DNA of 6,172 nt from Chitinivibrionia bacterium (GTDB lineage: Bacteria; Krumholzibacteriota; Krumholzibacteriia; WVZY01): positions 1 through 6,172 of the forward strand of contig JACQXT010000014.1 of assembly GCA_016208665.1 (NCBI GenBank), written 5' to 3'. The notes below the pieces were generated by a model, which did not search any database, had not been told where the DNA came from, and saw nothing but the letters and a program-made list of their open reading frames with translations. Made by a program: the position numbers and the translations under genes. This document shows, one piece after another, positions 1 through 6,121 of this stretch. Position 1 is the first letter of the stretch. Each line of letters starts with the position of its first letter.

Positions 1-1254
1 GCCGCTCTCAAGTCTTACGGGTTTTCCTGACACGAGGAGACCAGGGAAGGAAAGCTGCTTTGTGAAGGAAAGTTTCTCGGGATCGGTTTGCTCCACCTTT
101 TTCGCGACGGCTCCCTCAGCGATCCTCAAAGGAAGGAAATACGTGGGCGCATGGAAGGTCGCCCCCATCAATCCCGCCCAGTTTGAGTAGACGGGTTCCT
201 CGCTTGGACGGTGACGGCAGAAGTTCGTATAGATAACAGGGTTGGCTCCGTCCACCTTCAAATCCAAGTCTTTTAGGTCGACGCACAATTCGCTTGTCCA
301 CGAATCCTTGTCAACATGAGCGGCGGCCGACCATTCGCCAGCGAAAAACTCCTGTGCCTTTGAGTACCATACTTGGTTCTGCCCTGATGTCCCCTTCTGT
401 TCCACGCCTTTAAAGCCGAGTGGGTTTACAATGAAATGGAAGAACGTCAGGCTGGCGTCGGGGGAGATGAACGTCTCGACGCAATCATCGGAATACACGC
501 CAAGGGTGTCCCTCTCGGTCTTTGACCGTATCGACTCAGGACGCGGTTCCGTCGCCGTATAACCGATATACAGCTTGCCTTTGGCGATAAGCAGTTGGAC
601 CTTGGTGCCAGGGATGGCTTTGCGGCCAGGTTCTCCCAACACGCGGAAATCGTCAAGTACCAACGCCTTGCTCCATGCGGGATCGTCAAGCTTGCCGTCG
701 ATTACGACGGGATTGTCAACAACAGGAATAGTCAACAAGGGGCGCCCCTCCCACACCTGGGTGAGTCGGATGTCTTTAACCCTGCTGCTGATGTTCTTTC
801 CGTTGACGCCGAAATTAATGCGGGTTTTGGCGGTGTCGGGGAAGGTCGGGACGGTAAGCGACATCGTCCGCCAGTCTCCCGGCTGTGCTGGCTCGCTGTA
901 GATGATCTTGTTCTCAACCCACTTCCCGTCTTTGCCTTGGAGGATTACCCACGACCTGCCGGTGCCAGAGCCTTCAACCTTGATACGGAAGTCCAGTTTA
1001 TAGACGGCGCTCGGCGTGGTCTCGACATCCTGGTAGGCGCGCATGAAATAGTCATCCTTCTGACGGCTGAGGAGTAGTGCGCCATCCTCGACCTTCAACA
1101 CGCCATCATTCGGTTGCTTGTCGATTTGAAGCGTCCAACCATCGGATCCAATGGCGAAGTCGCCGTTTTTCATGAGATTCGTCGGTTTCTCTTCCGCTGC
1201 CAGAAGACAGGCGAAGGAAATTGACGCCACAAGAATCAGAATCTTTCTTCTCAT
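1..1254 (-). CDS. Secreted protein with CBM4/9-like and CBM9-like domains (N-terminal 418 aa, cut by window edge)
   Basis: Read in full on the minus strand, the frame is open from ATG at 1254 to base 1 without a stop, giving 418 residues; the C-terminus lies outside the window. Residues 1-20 form a signal peptide (basic MRRK, hydrophobic ILILVASISFACLLAA). Cys16 is preceded by SFA, a poor lipobox, so ordinary signal peptidase cleavage is likelier. Residues about 26-175 begin NLMKNGDF..GSDGW, the usual opening of a CBM4/9-type beta-sandwich. Residues about 180-380 look like a CBM9-like (DOMON-like) domain: VVIDGKLDDPAW at 183-194, later EEPVYSNWA and FHAP at about 367. The tail from 381 may lead into a further domain, possibly catalytic. 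The start is fixed by a strong ribosome site, AAAAGGAGG, 5 nt upstream. It follows the LacI gene by 81 bp on the same strand and may be its target. Role inferred: extracellular or periplasmic glycan binding or processing; no catalytic motif is visible in the part present. Confidence 0.85.
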   Translation of the reverse strand, partial: MRRKILILVASISFACLLAAEEKPTNLMKNGDFAIGSDGWTLQIDKQPNDGVLKVEDGALLLSRQKDDYFMRAYQDVETTPSAVYKLDFRIKVEGSGTGRSWVILQGKDGKWVENKIIYSEPAQPGDWRTMSLTVPTFPDTAKTRINFGVNGKNISSRVKDIRLTQVWEGRPLLTIPVVDNPVVIDGKLDDPAWSKALVLDDFRVLGEPGRKAIPGTKVQLLIAKGKLYIGYTATEPRPESIRSKTERDTLGVYSDDCVETFISPDASLTFFHFIVNPLGFKGVEQKGTSGQNQVWYSKAQEFFAGEWSAAAHVDKDSWTSELCVDLKDLDLKVDGANPVIYTNFCRHRPSEEPVYSNWAGLMGATFHAPTYFLPLRIAEGAVAKKVEQTDPEKLSFTKQLSFPGLLVSGKPVRLESG

Positions 1255-1259
1255 ATCCG

Positions 1260-1268
1260 CCTCCTTTT
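1260..1268 (-). promoter_or_regulatory. Strong Shine-Dalgarno of the secreted CBM protein gene
   Basis: On the minus strand the sequence AAAAGGAGG ends 5 nt before the ATG at 1254. This is a near-ideal anti-16S match and decides the start of the secreted protein. No convincing -10/-35 pair is seen in the 81 bp between the LacI stop and this gene, so transcription may come from the LacI promoter. Confidence 0.8.
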
Positions 1269-1281
1269 AGCGAAGTTAAAA
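1265..1281. promoter_or_regulatory. Imperfect palindrome, possible weak LacI-type operator
   Basis: TTTTAGCGAAGTTAAAA pairs 6 of 8 positions about a central base. It shares 8 of 17 positions with the better palindrome in front of the LacI gene, including the half-site core GTTAA. It lies just upstream of, and overlaps, the ribosome site of the secreted CBM gene. This could be a second operator or a chance AT-rich inverted repeat. Confidence 0.25.
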
Positions 1282-1335
1282 CATTCGTGATATAGACATC
1301 TACCCAAGATATCAGAATTTATAGGAAATCTTCCT

Positions 1336-2364
1336 CTATCGAATGTATTTCACATTCGAAGTCAACTCACACGGTAACACGAAGGTTGTCCCTGGCAGTT
1401 TTGTGTTTCCCGATACATGACGGGCTATCAGCTCGGCCGAATAGCGGCCGAGTTCGAATGGCTTTGGGTCGACAGAAAGGATTGGCGGATCGACAAAAGT
1501 GCGGAATTCCATGTTGTCGAAACCTGTGACTGTGATCTTGCGCAAAAGTGCTGGATTTAGGATGCGCATCTCGTCGATAGCACCGAACGCGATGAGGTCG
1601 TTATGGCAGATCAAGGCGTCGAATGCTTGGGTCGCCGCAAGAAGGCTACGGCAGCCGCGGCGTCCCGATTCCTCGTCGAAGCAGCTCTCGCGGATGACCA
1701 TCGGGTCTTCAAGCCGAAGACCTCGCTTGCCGAGAGATGCCTGCAGGCCAGCGAGCCTTTCGAAGCCGTTTGCGTGGTCGAGATCACCGGTGATTGTGGC
1801 AAAGCGGCGCCGGCCCATGTTGACAAGCCGCTCAACAAGCAGTTCCATCGCATTGAGGTTGTCGATCTTCACCTGTGGTATCTCAGGGATGCAGCGCTCG
1901 CAATCAAGCATGAGGAATGGCATTGAAAGTGTTTTGAGCATGGTAAGGAGTCTTTCAGGCATCCACCCGCGGACGACCACTGCGTCGACCTGCTTGCGCG
2001 TCGCAAAAGTTAAATCCTTCAATTCCACCTTGTCGCGTTGGGCGAAAGACAGTACGGAGCTGGATCCGTTTTGGTGGCATCCGAAAACAAACCCGTTAAT
2101 GATGTCGCCAAGATATGAACCACCAAAAGAGCCTGTCACCCGCGGAGGATGATCGAACATAAGGAGGAGGGCTAATTGGAAATTCAGCTGTTTCCCTCGA
2201 GTGTTCCGGGCGCTGTCAGCCACATATCCGAGATGGGCGGCGATGTCATTCACCCGGTTGCGGAGCTCGTCAGAGACGCCGGGCTTGTTGCGCAGCGCGA
2301 TGGAGACGGACGCCTTGGTTACGCCCGCCTTCTTCGCAACGTCGCTGATCGTAGCTCTGCGCAT
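1336..2364 (-). CDS. LacI-family transcriptional repressor, 342 aa
   Basis: This is a full-length LacI/GalR regulator of normal length for the family. The N-terminal helix-turn-helix covers residues about 4-47: ATISDVAKKAGVTKASVSIAL, then NKPGVSDELRNRV and LGY. The presumed recognition helix has K17, A18 and I22 where LacI has Y17, Q18 and R22, so its operator should differ from lac. The hinge (47-58, YVADSARNTRGK) lacks the leucine that usually wedges into the minor groove. Residues 60-342 are the periplasmic-binding-protein-like effector core, with VKIDNLNAMELL, ICHNDLIAFGAID and VTGFDNMEF (284-287 region), all typical. GGAG lies 5 nt before the ATG. The gene lies upstream of the secreted CBM gene on the same strand and diverges from the acyltransferase. 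The sequence suggests autorepression through the palindrome at 2393-2409. The effector is probably a sugar or sugar derivative, but its identity cannot be read from the sequence. Confidence 0.93.
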   Translation of the reverse strand: MRRATISDVAKKAGVTKASVSIALRNKPGVSDELRNRVNDIAAHLGYVADSARNTRGKQLNFQLALLLMFDHPPRVTGSFGGSYLGDIINGFVFGCHQNGSSSVLSFAQRDKVELKDLTFATRKQVDAVVVRGWMPERLLTMLKTLSMPFLMLDCERCIPEIPQVKIDNLNAMELLVERLVNMGRRRFATITGDLDHANGFERLAGLQASLGKRGLRLEDPMVIRESCFDEESGRRGCRSLLAATQAFDALICHNDLIAFGAIDEMRILNPALLRKITVTGFDNMEFRTFVDPPILSVDPKPFELGRYSAELIARHVSGNTKLPGTTFVLPCELTSNVKYIR

Positions 2365-2369
2365 AATCG

Positions 2370-2373
2370 CTCC
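2370..2373 (-). promoter_or_regulatory. Shine-Dalgarno of the LacI-family gene
   Basis: GGAG on the minus strand sits 5 nt before ATG 2364 and supports that start. The start is also supported by the normal distance from the initiator Met to the helix-turn-helix (ATISDVA at residues 4-10). Confidence 0.65.
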
Positions 2374-2392
2374 GCTCCATGTCTACAGGTCA

Positions 2393-2409
2393 ACTAAACC
2401 TGGTTAAGT
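2393..2409. promoter_or_regulatory. 17-bp near-perfect palindrome, candidate LacI-family operator
   Basis: ACTAAACCTGGTTAAGT is symmetric about T2401 with 7 of 8 arm pairs (ACTWAACC / GGTTWAGT). Its right end overlaps the -10 box of the LacI promoter, and it covers the expected transcription start near 2400, the classic position for a repressor that blocks initiation. The size and odd-centre symmetry suit a LacI-family dimer. That the neighbouring regulator binds it is inferred from position. Confidence 0.6.
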
Positions 2410-2435
2410 ATACCGCGTGATGGTTGCCATGTCAA
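2407..2435 (-). promoter_or_regulatory. Sigma-70 promoter of the LacI-family gene
   Basis: On the minus strand, TTGACA (2435-2430) is followed by exactly 17 bp and then TATACT (2412-2407). The -35 is a perfect consensus match and the -10 matches 5 of 6. The start of transcription should fall near 2400, giving a leader of about 36 nt before ATG 2364. The -10 shares three bases with the palindrome at 2393-2409. Confidence 0.8.
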
Positions 2436-2725
2436 GAGTTCACATACAAGTATCCGTCAACATAAACACATGCGTATAGGTCTTGTGTTCGCAGCTCTAT
2501 TCGTCTTAGGCAAGCCCAGAGCGTTTCTATGGATGTGGTGTCTGCCACGACACCAACTTGACAATAACCTCTTTAGACGGGAAATTAGATATGACTTTGT
2601 TCTTGTTCGTTTATGCGCCTGTCTATGCGAAATGCTCTACAAAAGGGTGTTTCCCTTACGGGTGGCAAGTCGATGTAGCTGTGCTGGATAGTATCACTCC
2701 GCAGCCAAGAAAAAACTGTTTCTTC
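2436..2725. other. Divergent intergenic region between LacI gene and acyltransferase
   Basis: These 290 bp lie between the outer edge of the LacI promoter and the acyltransferase start. No convincing gene is seen: the short frames here have no recognisable protein character. It holds a 7-bp-arm dyad at 2536-2555 and a perfect TTGACA at 2558-2563 on the plus strand. That hexamer has no good -10 at 16-18 bp (GAAATT at 17 bp is poor), so a plus-strand promoter is not established. Confidence 0.6.
2536..2555. repeat. Perfect inverted repeat TGGTGTC-N6-GACACCA
   Basis: The two 7-base arms (2536-2542 and 2549-2555) are exact reverse complements around TGCCAC. It lies in the divergent intergenic region, immediately before a TTGACA hexamer. 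No T-run follows on either strand, so it is not a typical intrinsic terminator. A regulator binding site or chance hairpin are the options. Confidence 0.5.
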
Positions 2726-3930
2726 ATGCACTATCCTCCTCCACCAAAATTTCTAAACTCCATTAACATCGTGCGCTTTCTCGCCGCCATCCATATCGTG
2801 AACGGGCACCTTTTCGAGAGCACCTTTATAAGTCAATCCCTTCCCGAATTCCTCACTATTTTGTTATCGTCATCCGCCTCGTATTCCACGCCTACACCAA
2901 CCAGAAGCTGGAGGATCAGGGTGACGATATGGAAAGCCCGCACCGCACGTTTATCCGGCATGTGTCGCGCGGGGTTCCGTATCTTATCATTGGGGCCGCC
3001 ATGATGACTTCGTGGGAATTGCGGCAGGACTGGGTAAACGGCTACATCTCGTTTCGAGCGCTCGGCGAATTCTTCTACTCCGCTTCGCTTCTACCACCCT
3101 ATCTATTTGACATGCCGACCATGAACCGTCCGGCGTGGGCGATGAGCGTCTTCGTGCTTGGATACTTCATCGACGCCTACTACGGGCGCAAGATCTCATC
3201 GCAGAGCACAGTCCGCTCGCTGTTGGCGATCATGATCATCCTGTGCTTCATCTCTTTCTTCATTCTCATCTATCTGCTGCTGATCCCCATCACGCCGGGG
3301 TATCCGCCGCGCGCATACTGTGAAATCGAGATGGAGTTGCATGTCTTCCCGTTTTTCAGGATATTCGAGGTGCTGCTCGGAATGTTCATCGGATCCCTCA
3401 TCTACCGTCACTACTGGGAAATAAAGGAGTCGCTCGGAAGTTACCTGCTGACGAATGACATGGCCAGCTTCCTGATCTTGCTTTTCAACATGGGATGGCT
3501 GGTCTTCCTGTGCCAGATAACAGGGCAGGTGGCATTTCTTGCCACCCACGGGCTCATGTTGGCTCCGATGTCGTTCCTGCTCGTGGCAATGGCGGTTGAT
3601 GACAACTGGTTGGGAAAGATTGGACTGACGCGGCTCTTCAAGCTACTGGCAAATCTTTCGCTGCCGATCTATCTGCTGCACATACCAACGCACACGTATT
3701 ACCAGTTCACCCTGAAACAAATGGGTGTGGCGGTATCACCATCATCATGGTGGTTTGTCGGCGGATATTTCGCCGTCCTTATCGTCGTATCGTTTTTCGT
3801 CATGGCCTTGGTCAACTACGTGGTCAACTTGCACATCAAGCCTTTCCTGAGAAGGAGATTTCCTGTGCCATCAAGCCCGCGGCGCCACCAGCATGGGCAC
3901 CACGAACAGTCACCAGCGCATGCCCCATAG
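2726..3930 (+). pseudogene. Acyltransferase-3 (OafA/YrhL-like) membrane protein, frameshifted
   Basis: Two frames together make one membrane O-acyltransferase of about 401 residues, the usual family size. The first frame starts at ATG 2726 (MHYPPPPKFLNSINIVRFLA...) and carries R17 and H28, the R-X10-H motif of TM1 known to matter in OafA. Around 2840-2870 the coding sense moves to another frame, open from 2767, which continues HAYTNQKLED, TFIRHVSRGVP, the NRPAWAMSV segment (W-x-x-S), then many hydrophobic helices to TAG 3928-3930. The usual FFVLSGF motif is degraded to FVIVIRLVF at the junction, and the arginine-rich loop looks shortened. The longest intact piece, ATG 2929-3930 (333 aa), lacks TM1 and its motif. 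No canonical slippery heptamer is seen. An intact protein would transfer an acyl group to a sugar, polysaccharide or lipid at the membrane. There is no clear ribosome site before 2726; that start is chosen by family spacing. A sequencing indel is the alternative to real decay. Confidence 0.75.
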
Positions 3931-3941
3931 GCCACTGGTGT

Positions 3942-3969
3942 TGCGCGATACTGCGTCAAGTATAACGCA
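3942..3969. terminator. Hairpin in convergent gap, weak bidirectional terminator candidate
   Basis: TGCG (3942-3945) and ATACT (3948-3952) pair with AGTAT (3959-3963) and CGCA (3966-3969), leaving a 2x2 internal loop and a 6-nt loop. It lies in the 51 bp between the convergent stops at 3930 and 3982, where a shared terminator would be expected. There is no T-tract on either side, so intrinsic termination would be poor. Confidence 0.35.
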
Positions 3970-3981
3970 CTCGCATGGTCA

Positions 3982-4755
3982 TTATGCCTCCCTATCCATG
4001 AAGACGATCTGGTTCCAGCGTTCTGGAATGTGGATGTTGTCGTTGCCCACGATGCTCCAGGTCCATCCGTTGTCCCGCACCTCTGGGCAGTTGATGATGC
4101 CGTCGATGAACACCGCATGCCGCAGTCCGGAGAGCTGGTAGCTCAGGTCGGCGTGACGCCCGATCTTCTCCCCTTCCCTTGCGACATAGTAGAGGACGTC
4201 CGGCGTTTTGAAAAGCTCTTCTAATTCTGCGAACCCCTGCTCCCTCACCAGCCGCTCCACCCAGGTCCATCGGATTTGATAGCTGTTGTTGAGTGGGCTG
4301 ATTCCAAGCTCATAGTAATAGCCCTCCCGCTCGAAGAAGAATTCGACGTCCTCATCGCTTATATACACATGGTCGTTGAAGCCGGTCATGCTGCCACGGA
4401 TGTCGTAGTCCTCCACTTTGTAGGCGACGTAGAGGCACTCGTCATCCCACAGCATTGCCACGCGGGTCTTCATGGATGTTGTTGATCCGTCGGAGATAAG
4501 ACCAAAAGGCTCGGACCACTTCTCCCTCTTCCAGACCGCCTCGTCAAGGCGTCCGTCAATCCGTATTTTCTCATTGGTTCTGAGGCATTCCCACGTCTTC
4601 ACCGGTGGCAGAGTCGAGAGGTCGACCTGCGCCACCCTCGCCCATCGGGAAAACTGGGCGGGCCGCGGCACTGGCCCTAATTCGACGGGGCCGATCTCAG
4701 AAAGATCCGCGGAATGCGTGCGTGCGACAGTGGCAGTGTGACTGTCCTTATCCAT
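3982..4755 (-). CDS. CBM9-like (DOMON-like) carbohydrate-binding protein, apparently with internal deletion
   Basis: This is 257 aa from ATG 4755; ATG 4776 is an in-frame alternative adding 7 residues. I prefer 4755 because AAAGGA precedes it, though about 12 nt away. The protein has the CBM9-like signature IDGRLDEAVW at 66-75, then TRVAMLWDDECLYVAYKVED (97-116) and DEDVEFFF, YYYELGISPLN, all typical of the beta-sandwich fold. The end reads NGWTWSIVGNDNIHIPERW (229-247). In relatives known to me, GWT is followed by an (E/A)-x-PWKGL...GD-x-WR...R stretch of roughly 40-50 residues before WS...HIPERW. That stretch is missing here without loss of frame, so a deletion between two GWT-like sites is likely. 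There is no signal peptide, so the protein appears cytoplasmic. It follows the isomerase gene, whose frameshift now reads straight into it. Sugar binding is inferred; no catalytic function is claimed. Confidence 0.75.
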   Translation of the reverse strand: MDKDSHTATVARTHSADLSEIGPVELGPVPRPAQFSRWARVAQVDLSTLPPVKTWECLRTNEKIRIDGRLDEAVWKREKWSEPFGLISDGSTTSMKTRVAMLWDDECLYVAYKVEDYDIRGSMTGFNDHVYISDEDVEFFFEREGYYYELGISPLNNSYQIRWTWVERLVREQGFAELEELFKTPDVLYYVAREGEKIGRHADLSYQLSGLRHAVFIDGIINCPEVRDNGWTWSIVGNDNIHIPERWNQIVFMDREA

Positions 4756-4805
4756 CGTCTTTTCTTTTCCTTTCATTGATTTGCTTTCGCGCAATCTATA
4801 GATAC

Positions 4806-4832
4806 CGCGTAAAGAATACGCGCTCGGCGCGT
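4806..4832 (-). promoter_or_regulatory. Two mutually exclusive hairpins in the isomerase-CBM9 spacer
   Basis: On the minus strand, just after the original isomerase stop, ACGCGC-CGA-GCGCGT (4832-4818) forms a 6-bp GC-rich stem followed by ATTCTTT. The second arm can instead pair its CGCGT with the downstream ACGCG (4810-4806) around ATTCTTT. The first form resembles a weak terminator, or a stabilising end for the isomerase message. The T-run is short and interrupted. Confidence 0.35.
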
Positions 4833-4841
4833 CACATTTGT

Positions 4842-6120
4842 TCACACGGAATCGATGTTCAAAATGGCGCAAAGATCTTTCAGCAATTCGGAATTGTCGC
4901 CGTAGGAGATGATGTAGTGCTGCGACATGACCTTTTGGATGAACTCCTCCCGCAATGTGCATGGCGTAGCGTCCGTCTGCGCAGCAAAGGCGCGCAAGTG
5001 TAACCGTACTGGTCTTGAGTTGTGAGACGTTCAACAGACCCTCGCCGAAGCCGCCGAAGGCGTTGGGCATGACGGTGACGCCCCCCTTGACGATCTCCGC
5101 TGGCACATAGTCTGGAACGCCCATCAGTGCTCCATTCTCGAGGAATTCGTAGAACTCCAGATAGGCGGCTGCTTGTCCCGTGAGGTAGTTGACCATGAGC
5201 TGCGTAACTGCGCCAAGGCTGTCGTTCTCGGGTACGCTGGGGATAGCCAACTCGTCGTGGAACAACGTCATGGCCCCCGCCGGGGCGAAGCCCATGAGTT
5301 TCTTGACGCCATCAACGTCGCTGAAGGAGAAGCCGACATAGCCGCGTTCCTCAACTTTCCGCCTGATCGCGAGATAAAGCCGGACGGAATTTTCGACCGT
5401 CCCCGGTTTCGGCTCCCGAACGAATTTCCACCGCTGCCTGACATCGCATGCGATCTTTGCGATCGTGTCTGCCCCCACCTGTTCCATGAATTGCTTCAGT
5501 TCCAGCAACTCGAAGTGCTCGATTTCTGGACCGATCTTTGATTTCAGCGACACGCCGTCGTACATGGTGCCATAAAGGCGCATGTCGCGGTATCCCGCCA
5601 TGCCGATCCTCGCCTTCCGCAACAACGATGCGGCGCGTGCGGCGCGGGCGTACGAGACGACCTCGTCAACCCGCGGCGACTTCCCGCGGTAGTTGACGAC
5701 ATATTTGAAGGTGTAGCCCATATCCTCCATCGGCTTGCGCAAAGCGGTCGTCCCCGCCTGGTCGGCGGTGGTCACGAAACGGTCGCCGTCTTTCAAGCCG
5801 CTCAAGCCCCAGAGGACCATTGGTTTGTGCTTGAATGGCTCGATGACGCTGAACACCGCCCACGACGGGATCCAACCGGCGACGCAGATGACGAGAAGGT
5901 CAAAATCTTCTTTGCCCAGTTCCGTCCGCGCCCGTTCTGCCTCCCTGCCCTGCGGATCATCGCAGACCGGCGACGCCACGATGAGCTCCAGCCCCTTTTC
6001 CACCAGCATGTTCGCCGCATCGGCACAGCGTCCGTCGATGAATTCTTCCGGAGTGTTGATCTCCCCGAAGCCGACAAAGCCAACTCGTGCCTTTCTTATT
6101 CCATCCATAAAGTGCCCCAT
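4842..6120 (-). pseudogene. L-fucose/L-arabinose isomerase-like sugar isomerase, disrupted by deletion and frameshift
   Basis: This resembles COG2407-type proteins, which interconvert aldoses and ketoses in the cytoplasm with a divalent metal. The N-terminal Rossmann-like part reads RVGFVGFGEINTPEEF, then LLVICVAGWIPSWAVF and HKPMVLWGL. E298 (PENDSLGAVTQL) and E322 (YLEFYEF) are 24 residues apart, the spacing of the E337/D361 pair in E. coli FucI. In-frame homology stops near A390 (ADGRYAMHIA, 4951). The expected ending resumes at 4949 in another frame as EEFIQKVMSQHYIISYGDNS...LKDLC..LNIDSV and stops at TGA 4844-4842. That tail has the likely metal-binding His (SQHY). The pieces sum to 425 residues, some 40 short of what I expect, so a deletion of roughly 100-150 bp that changed frame is likely. 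The start may be M1 (6120) or M5 (6108); ribosome sites are weak, and the gene may be translated by coupling to the gene ending at 6122. The substrate (fucose, arabinose or another sugar) cannot be decided. Confidence 0.78.
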
Positions 6121-6121
6121 G

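Larger units (their letters stand above)
3982..6120 (-). other. Apparent 712-codon read-through ORF joining isomerase remnant and CBM9-like gene
   Basis: A single frame is open from ATG 6120 to TAA 3984-3982. Residues 1-390 are isomerase, 391-455 have no family character, and 456-712 are the CBM9-like protein. The middle 65 residues read through the true isomerase C-terminus in the wrong frame and then through the intergenic spacer. I treat the fusion as a by-product of a frameshift, not as a designed two-domain protein. Confidence 0.75.

Noticed and set aside
595..1077. Plus-strand frame opposite the secreted CBM protein gene
   Set aside because: The minus strand here encodes a continuous, domain-bearing protein; the plus-strand frame shows no protein family character.
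1339..1359. Perfect stem TCGAATG / CATTCGA as terminator of the LacI gene
   Set aside because: It lies inside the last codons of the gene, is AT-rich, and is followed by TAGAGGAAG, not a T-run, on the minus strand.
1499..2152. Long plus-strand frame opposite the LacI gene
   Set aside because: It is antisense to a clear LacI-family gene, has arginine/serine-rich non-family composition and no ribosome site; it is a shadow of codon bias.
2558..2591. Plus-strand sigma-70 promoter from TTGACA at 2558
   Set aside because: The hexamer is perfect, but no acceptable -10 occurs at 16-18 bp; TAGATA is 22 bp away.
2470..2691. Small plus-strand gene in the divergent intergenic region
   Set aside because: Cysteine/arginine-rich translation without recognisable features and no ribosome site; it overlaps the dyad and ends before the acyltransferase.
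2840..2900. Programmed -1 frameshifting in the acyltransferase
   Set aside because: No X-XXY-YYZ slippery heptamer in the right phase was seen in the overlap (nearest is TATTTTG), and the protein motif at the join is itself degraded.
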